From the NCBI GenBank assembly GCA_021161545.1, contig JAGHAJ010000232.1, forward strand, positions 1 through 15,132: 15,132 bases of DNA, given 5' to 3'. The stretch is from Synergistota bacterium. GTDB lineage: Bacteria > Synergistota > JAGHAJ01. Shown in pieces: positions 1 to 7,424 of this stretch. A program made the position numbers and the translations under genes. The notes beneath the pieces are model-generated. The model was not told the origin of the DNA, searched no databases, and saw nothing but the letters and a program-made list of their open reading frames with translations. Numbering within the stretch: position 1 is the stretch's first letter; each line of letters opens with the position of its first letter.

Positions 1-1
1 C

Positions 2-1273
2 CTTGCTGTAGCGTTCAATACCTGCGACACAATGGAAAACCTCTGGCGCGAGGCAGAGGAGCTCAACATACTGCTCGAAATAATAAGAGAGGGAAGCAAG
101 GCAAAAACTCTGCAAGAGCTTGCAAGGATAATCACAACCACTATAGGCAGAGCGAGGGATTACGAAAACCTGTCTTTATTTACCAAAGAGGGCGACAAAC
201 TTGTCATTCAGTACTCCTACTACAAAGAGGGACACAAACCCTCACCAGACACCCCACTTTACGGACATACCATAGGAATAAACCAAAAGAGTGTTATAGT
301 AAGGGCAACAAAGCAAGGCGAGATGCAGAACATACCGGATACCTCAAAGGAGCCTGAATACCTCTGTGGATACGAGTGTTTCAATAGCGAACTTGCCGTT
401 CCCATAAAAGCAGGGGACGAAGTGATAGCAGTATTGAACACGGAAAGCAAAAAGCTAAACGCATTCGACACCCAGGAAGAGCTGTTCTTGTCTCTGGCAG
501 CAGAGGAATCTGCAGGCATGATACAGAACATAAAACTCCAAGAAGACTTGAAGGCCAAGAACGAAGAGCTTATGATGACAGTACAAGAACTCACAGAGAA
601 AGAGAGCAAACTAAGCTCCACAATAGAGCAGATAGAATCCTATACAAAAGAGATAGAGGAAACAAACAGAAAACTATCACAGAAAGAAGAGCAGCTCAAA
701 CGCACATACATGCAGACGATAAAGGCACTTTCAGAGCTGATAGAGATAAAAGACCCTTACACGAGGGGGCACTCATTGAGGGTAGCCAAGTGGAGCGTGC
801 GGATTGCAAAGGAGATGGGTATATCAGAACCATACCTGCAGAGGATATTCCTTGCAGGCCTGCTGCATGACATAGGCAAAATAGGGGTAAGGGGTGCGGT
901 CCTGAACAAGGCTGGCAAGCTAACCGAAGAAGAGTATGACGAGATAAAGAAACATCCAGTAATAGGTGCAAATATCTTGAGAGAGGTAAAGCACCTCCAA
1001 GACATCGTCCCAGTGATACTCCACCACCACGAGAGGTGGGACGGCAGAGGATACCCGGACGGACTAAAAGGAACAGGAATACCGCTATGGAGCAGGATAA
1101 TGGCAGTTGCGGATACCCTCGATGCGATGACATCCTCGCGTCCCTACAGAAAAGCTCTCTCTATGGAGGATGCTGTAGAAGAGATAAAGAGAAATGCGGG
1201 CAGGCAGTTTGACCCCGATGTAGTAGAAGCATTCCTGAAGATAATAATAGAGAGTAAAGACATACCTAAATAA
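2..1273 (+). CDS. GAF / coiled-coil / HD-GYP signalling protein (5' end outside window)
   Basis: Probable cyclic-di-GMP phosphodiesterase of the HD-GYP class, joined to a sensory domain. Numbering from the ATG at base 32, a GAF-like domain covers about residues 10-166, a charged coiled coil about 168-232, and the HD-GYP domain about 233-405. The HD pair is H279/D280 in the motif LLHDIGKIG. Later come HHHERWDGRGYP (H331-H333, G340-Y341-P342) and a DTLDAMTSSRPYR motif. The catalytic set looks intact, which supports activity by family knowledge. The frame is open upstream of base 32 and reads LAVAFNTCDT, which resembles the end of another GAF domain, and no Shine-Dalgarno precedes that ATG. I therefore treat the gene as 5'-truncated by the window, so its full input domains are unknown. 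The TAA stop lies inside the 3' end of convergent queA. No membrane segment is visible in the part seen, so it is probably cytoplasmic. Confidence 0.9.
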   Translation, partial: LAVAFNTCDTMENLWREAEELNILLEIIREGSKAKTLQELARIITTTIGRARDYENLSLFTKEGDKLVIQYSYYKEGHKPSPDTPLYGHTIGINQKSVIVRATKQGEMQNIPDTSKEPEYLCGYECFNSELAVPIKAGDEVIAVLNTESKKLNAFDTQEELFLSLAAEESAGMIQNIKLQEDLKAKNEELMMTVQELTEKESKLSSTIEQIESYTKEIEETNRKLSQKEEQLKRTYMQTIKALSELIEIKDPYTRGHSLRVAKWSVRIAKEMGISEPYLQRIFLAGLLHDIGKIGVRGAVLNKAGKLTEEEYDEIKKHPVIGANILREVKHLQDIVPVILHHHERWDGRGYPDGLKGTGIPLWSRIMAVADTLDAMTSSRPYRKALSMEDAVEEIKRNAGRQFDPDVVEAFLKIIIESKDIPK

Positions 1274-2288
1274 TCAACATTCCATCACCAAAGCTGTAAA
1301 AACGATAACGCTTCCTTATAGCAAAGTCGTAAGCACCCCGCATGAGATTCGTGCCACCAAAGGCATAAACAAGCATCAGAAGTGTTGATTTAGGCAGGTG
1401 AAAGTTGGTAACAAGTGCATCAACCACCTTAAACCTATACCCCGGATAGATAAAGATGTCTGTCCACCCAGATGAGGCTATTACCTGGCCAGAGTCGTTT
1501 GCAACCGTCTCTAAAACCCTGACGGCAGTCGTTCCAACGGCAACGATTCTTCTTCTCTCAGCTTTAGCAGTATTTATAAGGCCTGCTGCATCTTCTGATA
1601 TCTCAAAATATTCTGCATGCATCTGGTGATGTTCTATCTCATCCACCACAACAGGTCTAAATGTTCCAAGTCCTACATGGAGCGTAACAAACACAACCTT
1701 TACCCCCACGGATTTTATCCTTCGAAGGAGCTCCTCTGTAAAGTGGAAACCCGCTGTTGGTGCAGCAACAGAACCCGGCACCTTTGCATAAACTGTCTGG
1801 TAATCATCGGCACTCCTAACTTCCCTGCAGATATACGGTGGCAAAGGGACTTTACCTTCCTTTTGAAGAAAGTCATCAAAGCGCTCTGAAGGGGAAAAAG
1901 ACAGCAGTTTCCTCCCTTCACCAAGGTCCTTTATAACCTCTGCAGAAAAGCCACTATCACCGAAGCTGACTCTATCACCCACATGTAGCCTCTTTGCCCT
2001 CTTCACCAGCACTTCCCAAACGCCAGTGTCCCTCTCATTCAATAGGAGTATCTCCACCCTGCCACCTGTAACCTTCCTACCAAACAGCCTTGCAGGTATA
2101 ACCTTGCTCCAGTTAAAGACCATTACATCGCCTTCGCGAAGATAGTCAACAATCTCGTAAAAGCACCTTTCCTCCAACCGAGAGCTCTTTCTATCCACCA
2201 CCAAAAGACGACAGTGATCCCTGGGGTATGCAGGCTCCTGTGCAATAAGTTCCTCAGGTAATACATAATCAAATTCAGAAAGCTTCAT
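1266..2288 (-). CDS. queA: S-adenosylmethionine:tRNA ribosyltransferase-isomerase (QueA)
   Basis: Transfers and isomerises the ribosyl moiety of S-adenosylmethionine onto 7-aminomethyl-7-deazaguanine at the tRNA wobble position, giving epoxyqueuosine in the queuosine pathway. The 340-residue product has the usual family length. It begins with the characteristic LSEFDYVLPEELIAQEP and has an RDHCRLLVV strand. It also carries PTAGFHFTEELL, VTLHVGLGTF and the C-terminal VTNFHLPKSTLLMLV, all diagnostic of QueA. The ATG follows the TAA of the upstream spoIID-like gene with no gap (TAAATG) and has no obvious Shine-Dalgarno, so translation probably depends on coupling to that gene. The TAG stop overlaps the convergent HD-GYP gene by 8 bp. 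The usual partner tgt is not next to it here. It is the last gene of the minus-strand operon. Confidence 0.96.
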   Translation of the reverse strand: MKLSEFDYVLPEELIAQEPAYPRDHCRLLVVDRKSSRLEERCFYEIVDYLREGDVMVFNWSKVIPARLFGRKVTGGRVEILLLNERDTGVWEVLVKRAKRLHVGDRVSFGDSGFSAEVIKDLGEGRKLLSFSPSERFDDFLQKEGKVPLPPYICREVRSADDYQTVYAKVPGSVAAPTAGFHFTEELLRRIKSVGVKVVFVTLHVGLGTFRPVVVDEIEHHQMHAEYFEISEDAAGLINTAKAERRRIVAVGTTAVRVLETVANDSGQVIASSGWTDIFIYPGYRFKVVDALVTNFHLPKSTLLMLVYAFGGTNLMRGAYDFAIRKRYRFYSFGDGMLII

Positions 2289-3653
2289 TTAGTAAAGTTT
2301 CACCAGTTTCACTCCGGGATAGTAGTAAAGGAGTATCTGTTTATATGTATAACCATGCTCTGCCATTGCCTTAGCACCCCACTGTGACATTCCAACACCG
2401 TGCCCCCATCCTTTACCTACGAAGCGTATGACACCCTCACCAACTACCTGAGGCACAGTCTTTGCACTCCTGTAGCTGTACACTCGCTCCTTCTGAACAT
2501 CACTGTGCTGTCTAATATACTCCTCGACGGCCTTTTTTCGCGCTTCTGGATGCTTCAGGAAATACAGGAGCTGTTCAGTCGTAAAGTGCTTGAGTCTGAG
2601 GAGCTGCATAAATGTCAGCTTCTTAGCAGCCAAACCACCCTGCTTAGTAGAAGCTACAGAGGTAGTCGAAAACAATATCTCAAACTTTGTGCTTCTTAAG
2701 TTTTTATATCCAAGTACCGCACGCATCTGCGTGCCTTTGAGTCTCAAAATGCCATGAGTGTGCTTTACCTCAACAGAAAGCACCCTTCCACCTTTATCCC
2801 TTTTCGCAACCTTAACATACTCTATATCGCCCACATCTGGATACTTCTTCAGGAGCCTCTTCCTAAAATCGTCGATGGAAAGTTGATACTGCCAGTTGTG
2901 ATAAGGGGGGGTCTCCTCAAATTTTGCCTTAACAGACTTCAAATATGGATAATACTTACCCCATACACTCTTACTTGAAGAGGTCGCCCCTCCACTGTCA
3001 GAGTGATAGAAAGCAGCTATAGGTTTACCATGATATACAAGTATCTCTCCTCTCGTCTCGTTCACTGCCTTCCTTATTACATATCTCTCCGCCGCAACAC
3101 CTCTATACGCCTGAAATCTCGTGCTACCCACGATGTCAAAACCCGCCTTTCTATAACTACCCCTACTATACAGCGCATATGTCCTCGCAACAACCGCCTG
3201 AGCCTTGATTGCCTCTATGTTCCACTTAGGGTTTATCTCCATACCAAGCACACCATAAAGGTAGTGCTCAATGTCAACCACATTTATCAAGACCAGTTTA
3301 CTCTCATACATCCTCACAAGAAAATACCCCCTATAAGGCCTTGCCTTTATTCTCCCAGTATAAAACCTCACATTTATATACTTTCCCCTTGGGGGATAGA
3401 TGGCAATCTTCCGACCATACAGATGTTTACCTACTTTTATTCTATTACTGCTCGCCACAAATGTAATCTTCTTCACTCGTGCAATGACTCTGTGGGTAGT
3501 CTTGTCCACTACGGTCATCGGCCTACTACTGAACAGGGTAACCTTCTGAACACCAATGAGTATACCAACTTTCAGCCTCCTGGGTGCACGGGCATCTGCA
3601 ACAGCAGAGCCAAGAAGTAAAACAACAACAATTCCAAACAAAGCCCTTTTCAT
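2289..3653 (-). CDS. SpoIID/LytB-domain secreted protein
   Basis: Exported cell-wall protein of the SpoIID/LytB family, whose members include the peptidoglycan lytic transglycosylase SpoIID and amidase enhancers in non-sporulating bacteria. Residues 1 to about 23 form a signal peptide: KR, a hydrophobic VVVLLLGSAVA core, then ADARA. Family motifs are DIEHYLYGVLGMEINPKW (about 127-144, with E139 at the position of the proposed catalytic glutamate), IKAQAVVARTYALYSRG (149-165), YHSDSGGATSSSKSVWG (216-232) and the C-terminal GKGWGHGVGMSQWGAKAMA (413-431). About 75 lysine-rich helical residues (roughly 330-405) sit between the LRSTKFEI strand and the GWGHG segment, which makes the protein longer than a minimal family member. 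The ATG is preceded by AGGAGG at 3663-3668, which lies in the last codons of the upstream DUF2905 gene. Presence of SpoIID alone does not show sporulation. Confidence 0.92.
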   Translation of the reverse strand: MKRALFGIVVVLLLGSAVADARAPRRLKVGILIGVQKVTLFSSRPMTVVDKTTHRVIARVKKITFVASSNRIKVGKHLYGRKIAIYPPRGKYINVRFYTGRIKARPYRGYFLVRMYESKLVLINVVDIEHYLYGVLGMEINPKWNIEAIKAQAVVARTYALYSRGSYRKAGFDIVGSTRFQAYRGVAAERYVIRKAVNETRGEILVYHGKPIAAFYHSDSGGATSSSKSVWGKYYPYLKSVKAKFEETPPYHNWQYQLSIDDFRKRLLKKYPDVGDIEYVKVAKRDKGGRVLSVEVKHTHGILRLKGTQMRAVLGYKNLRSTKFEILFSTTSVASTKQGGLAAKKLTFMQLLRLKHFTTEQLLYFLKHPEARKKAVEEYIRQHSDVQKERVYSYRSAKTVPQVVGEGVIRFVGKGWGHGVGMSQWGAKAMAEHGYTYKQILLYYYPGVKLVKLY

Positions 3654-3659
3654 CAGAAA

Positions 3660-3890
3660 TTACCTCCTGAATATGATATTTATGACGATGCTCAAAAGGA
3701 TGCTTATAATGAGCGAGGTAACTAAAGGAAAGTAAAACACAAAATTCTTCCTCTGAATGTATATATCCCCCGGTAGTCTTCCAAGCCACGAGTGACCCCC
3801 AGTATGCCCCAGCAAGTAGAACAGTCCTCCTATTCCCACCAGAACTATACCCATTACTACAAGTATCTTTGCAAAATGGTTAAGCTCCAT
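3660..3890 (-). CDS. DUF2905 family small membrane protein
   Basis: A 76-residue protein with two predicted membrane helices: about residues 6-26 (KILVVMGIVLVGIGGLFYLL) and about 51-73. Between them lies the family signature LGRLPGDIYIQRKNFVFYFP, which I recognise as DUF2905. The function is unknown. The frame is open further upstream to an ATG at 3950, but that would lie deep inside ruvB. The ATG at 3888-3890 has a perfect AGGAGG nine bases upstream (3900-3905) and gives the normal family length, so I chose it. The gene overlaps the 3' end of ruvB by 11 bp. Its own last codons contain the Shine-Dalgarno of the following spoIID-like gene. A ruvB-DUF2905-spoIID-queA order occurs in several bacterial phyla, so the linkage is conserved rather than accidental. 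Confidence 0.88.
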   Translation of the reverse strand: MELNHFAKILVVMGIVLVGIGGLFYLLGHTGGHSWLGRLPGDIYIQRKNFVFYFPLVTSLIISILLSIVINIIFRR

Positions 3891-4839
3891 TAAATATCCC
3901 CTCCTTTTGGGAAAGAATCTCAAATGCTTTACGGGTTGCAACCCTGCCACGAGGCGTCCTTACCACCAACCCAAGTTTCATGAGGTAAGGTTCATACACA
4001 TCTTCAAGCGTATTTCTATCCTCACCCAGAGAAGACGCTATAGCAGATATACCAACAGGTCCCCCACCAAACCTCTCCACAATAGTCCTCAAAAAGGCGT
4101 AGTCCACTCTGTCAAGCCCATTCTCATCTATATTAAGAAAGGCAAGGGCTTCAGAGACTACAGTTTCATCTATAATGCCTTTCTCATGGACCTGCGCAAA
4201 ATCCCTTACCCTCCTTAAAAGTCTGTTTGCAAGCCGGGGGGTACCTCTTGAACTCCTTGCAATCGTCAAAGCCCCTCGAGGCGTAATCTCCACCCCAATG
4301 ACTTTGGCCGTCCCCATCACTATCTCGGCAAGTTCATTCACCGGATAAAAGTCCAAAGAGAAGACTATTCCAAACCTGCTCCTCAAAGGAGCTGAAAGCA
4401 TTCCAACCCTTGTTGTTGCTCCTATAAGGGTAAACGGCTGTAGCTGTATTCTAACGACCTTCGCCAGCGCACCTTTACCCGTTGGTATATCAACTACCCA
4501 ATCTTCCATAGCAAGATAGAGTATCTCCTCTATCGGCTTTCTGAGTCTGTGAATCTCATCTATGAAAAGGACATCTCTGTAGTTTAGTGCCGCAAGCAGA
4601 GATACAAGGTCTGCTGCCCTCTCGATGGCAGTTGCACCTACAGCGGTAAATCCGACACCAAGCTCATTAGCAACAATCCTGGCAAGTGTTGTCTTTCCAA
4701 GACCTGCAGGACCTGAAAGTATCATGTGGTCTAACGGTTCTTCTCTCCTCAAAGCAGCATCCACAAAAAGCCTTATTCTGGAAGTTACATCCTTCTGTCC
4801 CACAAACTCACCCAAACTGCTGGGTCTAAAAGAGTTCAT
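3880..4839 (-). CDS. ruvB: Holliday junction branch migration ATPase RuvB
   Basis: AAA+ motor that drives branch migration of Holliday junctions together with RuvA. The 319-residue protein has the RPSSLGEFVGQ start of the family. It has Walker A GPAGLGKTT (43-51), Walker B LFIDEIH (91-97) and sensor/arginine-finger segment IGATTRVGMLSAPLRSRFG (139-157). The C-terminal winged-helix domain carries ISAIASSLGEDRNTLEDVYEPYL and RTPRGRVAT. It is slightly shorter than many RuvB proteins because the N-terminal extension before the RP(S/T)SL motif is minimal. The ATG overlaps the ruvA stop as ATGA, and GAGGTG inside the ruvA 3' end acts as ribosome binding site. The 3' end overlaps the DUF2905 gene by 11 bp. 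ruvC, ruvA and ruvB form one translationally coupled set. Confidence 0.97.
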   Translation of the reverse strand: MNSFRPSSLGEFVGQKDVTSRIRLFVDAALRREEPLDHMILSGPAGLGKTTLARIVANELGVGFTAVGATAIERAADLVSLLAALNYRDVLFIDEIHRLRKPIEEILYLAMEDWVVDIPTGKGALAKVVRIQLQPFTLIGATTRVGMLSAPLRSRFGIVFSLDFYPVNELAEIVMGTAKVIGVEITPRGALTIARSSRGTPRLANRLLRRVRDFAQVHEKGIIDETVVSEALAFLNIDENGLDRVDYAFLRTIVERFGGGPVGISAIASSLGEDRNTLEDVYEPYLMKLGLVVRTPRGRVATRKAFEILSQKEGIFNGA

Positions 4840-5396
4840 CTGTTCACCTCAGCAAGAAACCTCTTCAACGCAGACTCTATACCCTCACTATCTTTTACAA
4901 CAAAATTACGCAGTTTATCCATTACCTCTCTTTTCCTATAGCCAAGCGCAACAAGTGCATCTATCATCTCACCCTTAACACCCTGAAGACCTTCCTGCCT
5001 TCTGCTCCACTCCCCCAGCTCCATCAGAATTCTTGCAGCCCGTCTGGGTCCTACACCGGGAACCTGCTCCAGGATAGAGGTATCACCCATATCTGCCCTA
5101 TACCTCAGCTCCTCAAATGAGACAAAAGAGACTATGTTAAGTGCCAACCTCGAACCTATATTGGGCAGGTGCCTCAGCTTGTTGAAAAACAGCCTCTCCT
5201 GTAATGTAGAAAAACCATAAATAGATACTGCATCTTTTCCAATGACAAATTCCGTATAAAGCCTACACCCCTGCCCCACTTCCAGCCTTTCATACAAAGA
5301 AACCGGCACATAGACTCTGTAACCTATACCATTCACATCTATAACCACATACGGCAGGTTCTTGCTATCAATCACACCTGAAAGGTACTCAAACAT
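4836..5396 (-). CDS. ruvA: Holliday junction DNA helicase subunit RuvA
   Basis: Four-way-junction binding subunit that loads RuvB rings onto Holliday junctions. The 186 residues show the OB-fold domain I (FEYLSGVIDSKNLPYVVIDVNGIGYRVYV, about 2-30). Two helix-hairpin-helix motifs follow, LPNIGSRLA (77-85) and VPGVGPRRA (112-120), then a linker and the RuvB-binding domain III (about 140-186, with DALVALGYRKREV). Length is slightly below the usual 190-205, mostly from a short linker. It starts inside the end of ruvC (8 bp overlap) and its stop overlaps the ruvB start by 4 bp. The closest purine-rich run, GGAGGG, is about 15 bases before the ATG, farther than ideal, so initiation may depend partly on coupling to ruvC. 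Confidence 0.96.
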   Translation of the reverse strand: MFEYLSGVIDSKNLPYVVIDVNGIGYRVYVPVSLYERLEVGQGCRLYTEFVIGKDAVSIYGFSTLQERLFFNKLRHLPNIGSRLALNIVSFVSFEELRYRADMGDTSILEQVPGVGPRRAARILMELGEWSRRQEGLQGVKGEMIDALVALGYRKREVMDKLRNFVVKDSEGIESALKRFLAEVNR

Positions 5397-5868
5397 TAAA
5401 ACTACTTTCCACCCTCCTCAAGGTCGCAACAGCAACTGCCAGAGCATCTGAAACATCAAAGGAAAGCCTTTCCCTTACGTCAAGTAACCTCTTCACCATC
5501 TCCCTTACCTGCTCCTTTTTCGCCCTACCATACCCTGTAAGTGCCATCTTCACTTCTATGGGGTTTAGCTCGACAACCGGTATCCCCTGCTGAGCAGCAA
5601 TCAACAACACCACACCTCTTATCTCTGCCACCCTTATGGCAGTCCTGACATTCCTGTTGAAAAAGAGCTTTTCCACTCCCAAAACTTCCGGTTTTACTCT
5701 ACCCACAACATCTCTTAAGCCATTATACAGCAAAAGTAAACGCCTTTCCCATGAAACACCTTTAACGCTTATGCTTCCAAAGTCAACTGCACGAATCTCG
5801 CTACCATCAGAGACAACAGCAGCATACCCAAGGGCATCACTCCCCGGGTCCACACCAACACACAGCAT
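5389..5868 (-). CDS. ruvC: Holliday junction resolvase RuvC
   Basis: Endonuclease that resolves Holliday junctions by paired symmetric nicks. The 159-residue protein has the RNase-H-like fold signature VGVDPGSDALGYA with catalytic D7. It has VEKLFFNRNVRTAIRVAEIRG with E66, TGYGRAKKEQV (111-121), and the C-terminal FDVSDALAVAVA carrying D138 and D141. The four acidic active-site positions are therefore all present. Length matches the family. The ATG follows the yebC TGA with no gap, and there is only a weak purine-rich sequence upstream. The gene lies directly upstream of ruvA and ruvB and overlaps ruvA by 8 bp, so all three Ruv functions are co-expressed. Confidence 0.96.
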   Translation of the reverse strand: MLCVGVDPGSDALGYAAVVSDGSEIRAVDFGSISVKGVSWERRLLLLYNGLRDVVGRVKPEVLGVEKLFFNRNVRTAIRVAEIRGVVLLIAAQQGIPVVELNPIEVKMALTGYGRAKKEQVREMVKRLLDVRERLSFDVSDALAVAVATLRRVESSFNV

Positions 5869-6615
5869 TCAGACTGCCATCTTCTCCATTATCTCGTCCG
5901 GGATATCAAAGTTGGCATAAACCTCCTGAACATCATCGTGTTCCTCAAGCTCTTCCATAAGCTTCATCATGTGTTCGGCATCCTTGCCTTCTAACTTAAC
6001 GGTAGATTGGGGTATCATGGTAACCTTTGCTTCAACCATAGATATACCTGCATCCTCAAACGCCTGTTTTACACTCTGAAAGTCCTTCGGATCAGTAGTA
6101 ACCTCTATGCTCCCATCCTCATTCGTCTTCACATCTTCCGCACCTGCATCTATTGCAACTTCCATAACCGCTTCTTCATCTGCACCCTCCAGATATATGT
6201 ATCCCTTACGTGTAAACATCCATGCAACACACCCGTTCTCACCAAGGCTACCACCGTGCCTTGAGAATATATGCCTCATCTCAGCAGCAGTTCTCTTCCG
6301 ATTATCGGTAAGCACTTCAACCATAACGGCAACACCGCCCGGGCCATACCCTTCATAAACTATCTCCTCATACGCAACGCCGGATAGCTCACCTGTGCCT
6401 TTTTGTATGGCCCTCTTGATATTATCCATAGGCATATTATATTCCCTTGCTTTGTCTACTGCCGCTCTAAGTCTCGGGTTAGCCTCAGGGTCTCCCCCAC
6501 CCTCTCTTGCCGCCACCATTATTGCCCTTATCAACTTACCAAATATCTTTCCCCTCTGGGCATCAACTTTCTGCTTCTTGTGTTTGATGTTTGCCCACTT
6601 AGAATGACCCGACAT
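5869..6615 (-). CDS. yebC: YebC/PmpR/TACO1 family protein
   Basis: Member of the YebC family. Some members are described as transcriptional regulators, and the family has also been linked to relief of ribosome stalling in translation (the TACO1 relation). The 248-residue protein begins with the hallmark [23 protein letters not shown]. It continues with the family core [36 protein letters not shown] and [21 protein letters not shown], and ends with an acidic helical third domain ([22 protein letters not shown]). Length is typical. AGGAGG at 6623-6628, overlapping the nadE stop, lies seven bases before the ATG. Location just before ruvC is very common in bacteria. Which molecular activity applies here cannot be read from sequence. 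Confidence 0.96.
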   Translation of the reverse strand: MSGHSKWANIKHKKQKVDAQRGKIFGKLIRAIMVAAREGGGDPEANPRLRAAVDKAREYNMPMDNIKRAIQKGTGELSGVAYEEIVYEGYGPGGVAVMVEVLTDNRKRTAAEMRHIFSRHGGSLGENGCVAWMFTRKGYIYLEGADEEAVMEVAIDAGAEDVKTNEDGSIEVTTDPKDFQSVKQAFEDAGISMVEAKVTMIPQSTVKLEGKDAEHMMKLMEELEEHDDVQEVYANFDIPDEIMEKMAV

Positions 6616-6627
6616 AAAAGACCCTCC

Positions 6628-7386
6628 TTAATCGATTTTGCACACCGGCACTGCAGAGCGCTTGTGCATATTCTTTGCCTTCAGCCTCTCTATCCGAACC
6701 TTCACATCACCTGAAACATCAAGCCCAAGTATGTATCTATCAAGCTCTTCGTATGTTATACCCATCTCTCCTTCATCAGTCTGCTCCTCCCATAATCCTG
6801 CAGATGGCGGTTTATCTATTATCTTCTCTGGTATGCCAAGGTATTCTGCAACCGCCTTTACCTCATGCTTAACCAGGCAGCCAATCGGTAGCATATCCAC
6901 ACCACCATCACCATACTTGGTGAAATACCCCACTTCCAGCTCACTCCTGTTCCCCGTTCCAGCAACCATGTATCCCTTGAGATTCGCAATATGGTAAAGA
7001 ACAGCCATCCTCAACCTCGGCTTTATGTTTATAACAGCATTTTCCTTTACATCCTTCCCGTCAATACCAACTGCCTTAAGAAAGGCATCAAACACACCAT
7101 CAAGCACAACTTCTCTCAGAGGAATATCAAACTTTTTGGCTACTAAAAGTGCATCTTCTCTATCTTCCTGCCTACTGTAGCACGGCATGTAAACTCCAAG
7201 CATGTCCTTTCCCATCGCCCTCTTAACAAGCACAGCAACAACACTTGAATCTATACCACCACTCATACCAACTACAATCCCATTTACCTTAGCTGACTCA
7301 ACCTGCTGCCTTATCCACGAAGAAAGCTTCTCGACCACATAAGAAGGCTTCCACCTAACAAGATAGCTATACAACCCTGCATTCAC
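6628..7386 (-). CDS. nadE: Ammonia-dependent NAD+ synthetase (NadE)
   Basis: Amidates nicotinic acid adenine dinucleotide to NAD+, the last step of NAD synthesis. The 252-residue protein carries the N-type ATP pyrophosphatase loop SGGIDSS (42-48), preceded by the GIVVGM strand. It also has NIKPRLRMAVLYHIAN, the substrate-site motif GTGNRSELEVGYFTKYGDGGVD, and KPPSAGLWEEQTDEGEMGITYEELD. There is no N-terminal carbon-nitrogen hydrolase (glutaminase) domain, so ammonia is the likely nitrogen donor unless a separate amidotransferase exists. The chosen start is GTG at 7384-7386; AAAAGGGG lies directly before it, closer than an ideal Shine-Dalgarno. TTG at codon 5 is an alternative. An intrinsic terminator ends only 8 bp before the start. 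The next gene, yebC, is 12 bp downstream. Confidence 0.94.
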   Translation of the reverse strand: MNAGLYSYLVRWKPSYVVEKLSSWIRQQVESAKVNGIVVGMSGGIDSSVVAVLVKRAMGKDMLGVYMPCYSRQEDREDALLVAKKFDIPLREVVLDGVFDAFLKAVGIDGKDVKENAVINIKPRLRMAVLYHIANLKGYMVAGTGNRSELEVGYFTKYGDGGVDMLPIGCLVKHEVKAVAEYLGIPEKIIDKPPSAGLWEEQTDEGEMGITYEELDRYILGLDVSGDVKVRIERLKAKNMHKRSAVPVCKID

Positions 7387-7403
7387 CCCTTTTCAAAAAA
7401 GGG
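7387..7403 (-). promoter_or_regulatory. Small inverted repeat covering the nadE ribosome binding site
   Basis: In the minus-strand RNA, CCCUUUU, a UUG loop and AAAAGGG form a potential 7-bp hairpin. Its 3' arm is the purine run just before the nadE GTG. Its 5' arm uses the last three C bases of the terminator stem plus its U tract, so it cannot form together with the full terminator. It could therefore mask the nadE start or act as a weak antiterminator. This is inferred from base pairing only. Confidence 0.35.
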
Positions 7404-7424
7404 AAGGCTTCAAATGCCTTCCCT
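7395..7424 (-). terminator. Rho-independent terminator after the chemoreceptor gene
   Basis: Read on the minus strand, GGGAAGGC (7423-7416), a seven-base loop (ATTTGAA) and GCCTTCCC (7408-7401) form a perfect 8-bp stem, which an A-U pair (7424/7400) can extend. Six T residues follow at 7400-7395. The stem starts at the last base of the mcp TAG stop. This is a classic strong intrinsic terminator. It lies only 8 bp before the nadE start codon. Confidence 0.9.

Noticed and set aside
696-1133. 145-codon minus-strand open frame opposite the HD-GYP domain
   Set aside because: Overlaps the conserved catalytic region of the real gene and shows no family motif or ribosome binding site.
3003-3620. 205-codon plus-strand open frame opposite the spoIID-like gene
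   Set aside because: Composition is unlike a protein (runs of I, H, R, Y, P, T), no start signal, and it lies fully within a well-supported minus-strand gene.
3891-3950. Upstream extension of the DUF2905 protein to an ATG at 3950
   Set aside because: It would place 60 more bases inside ruvB and ignore the well-spaced AGGAGG before ATG 3888-3890; the extra residues are not family-like.
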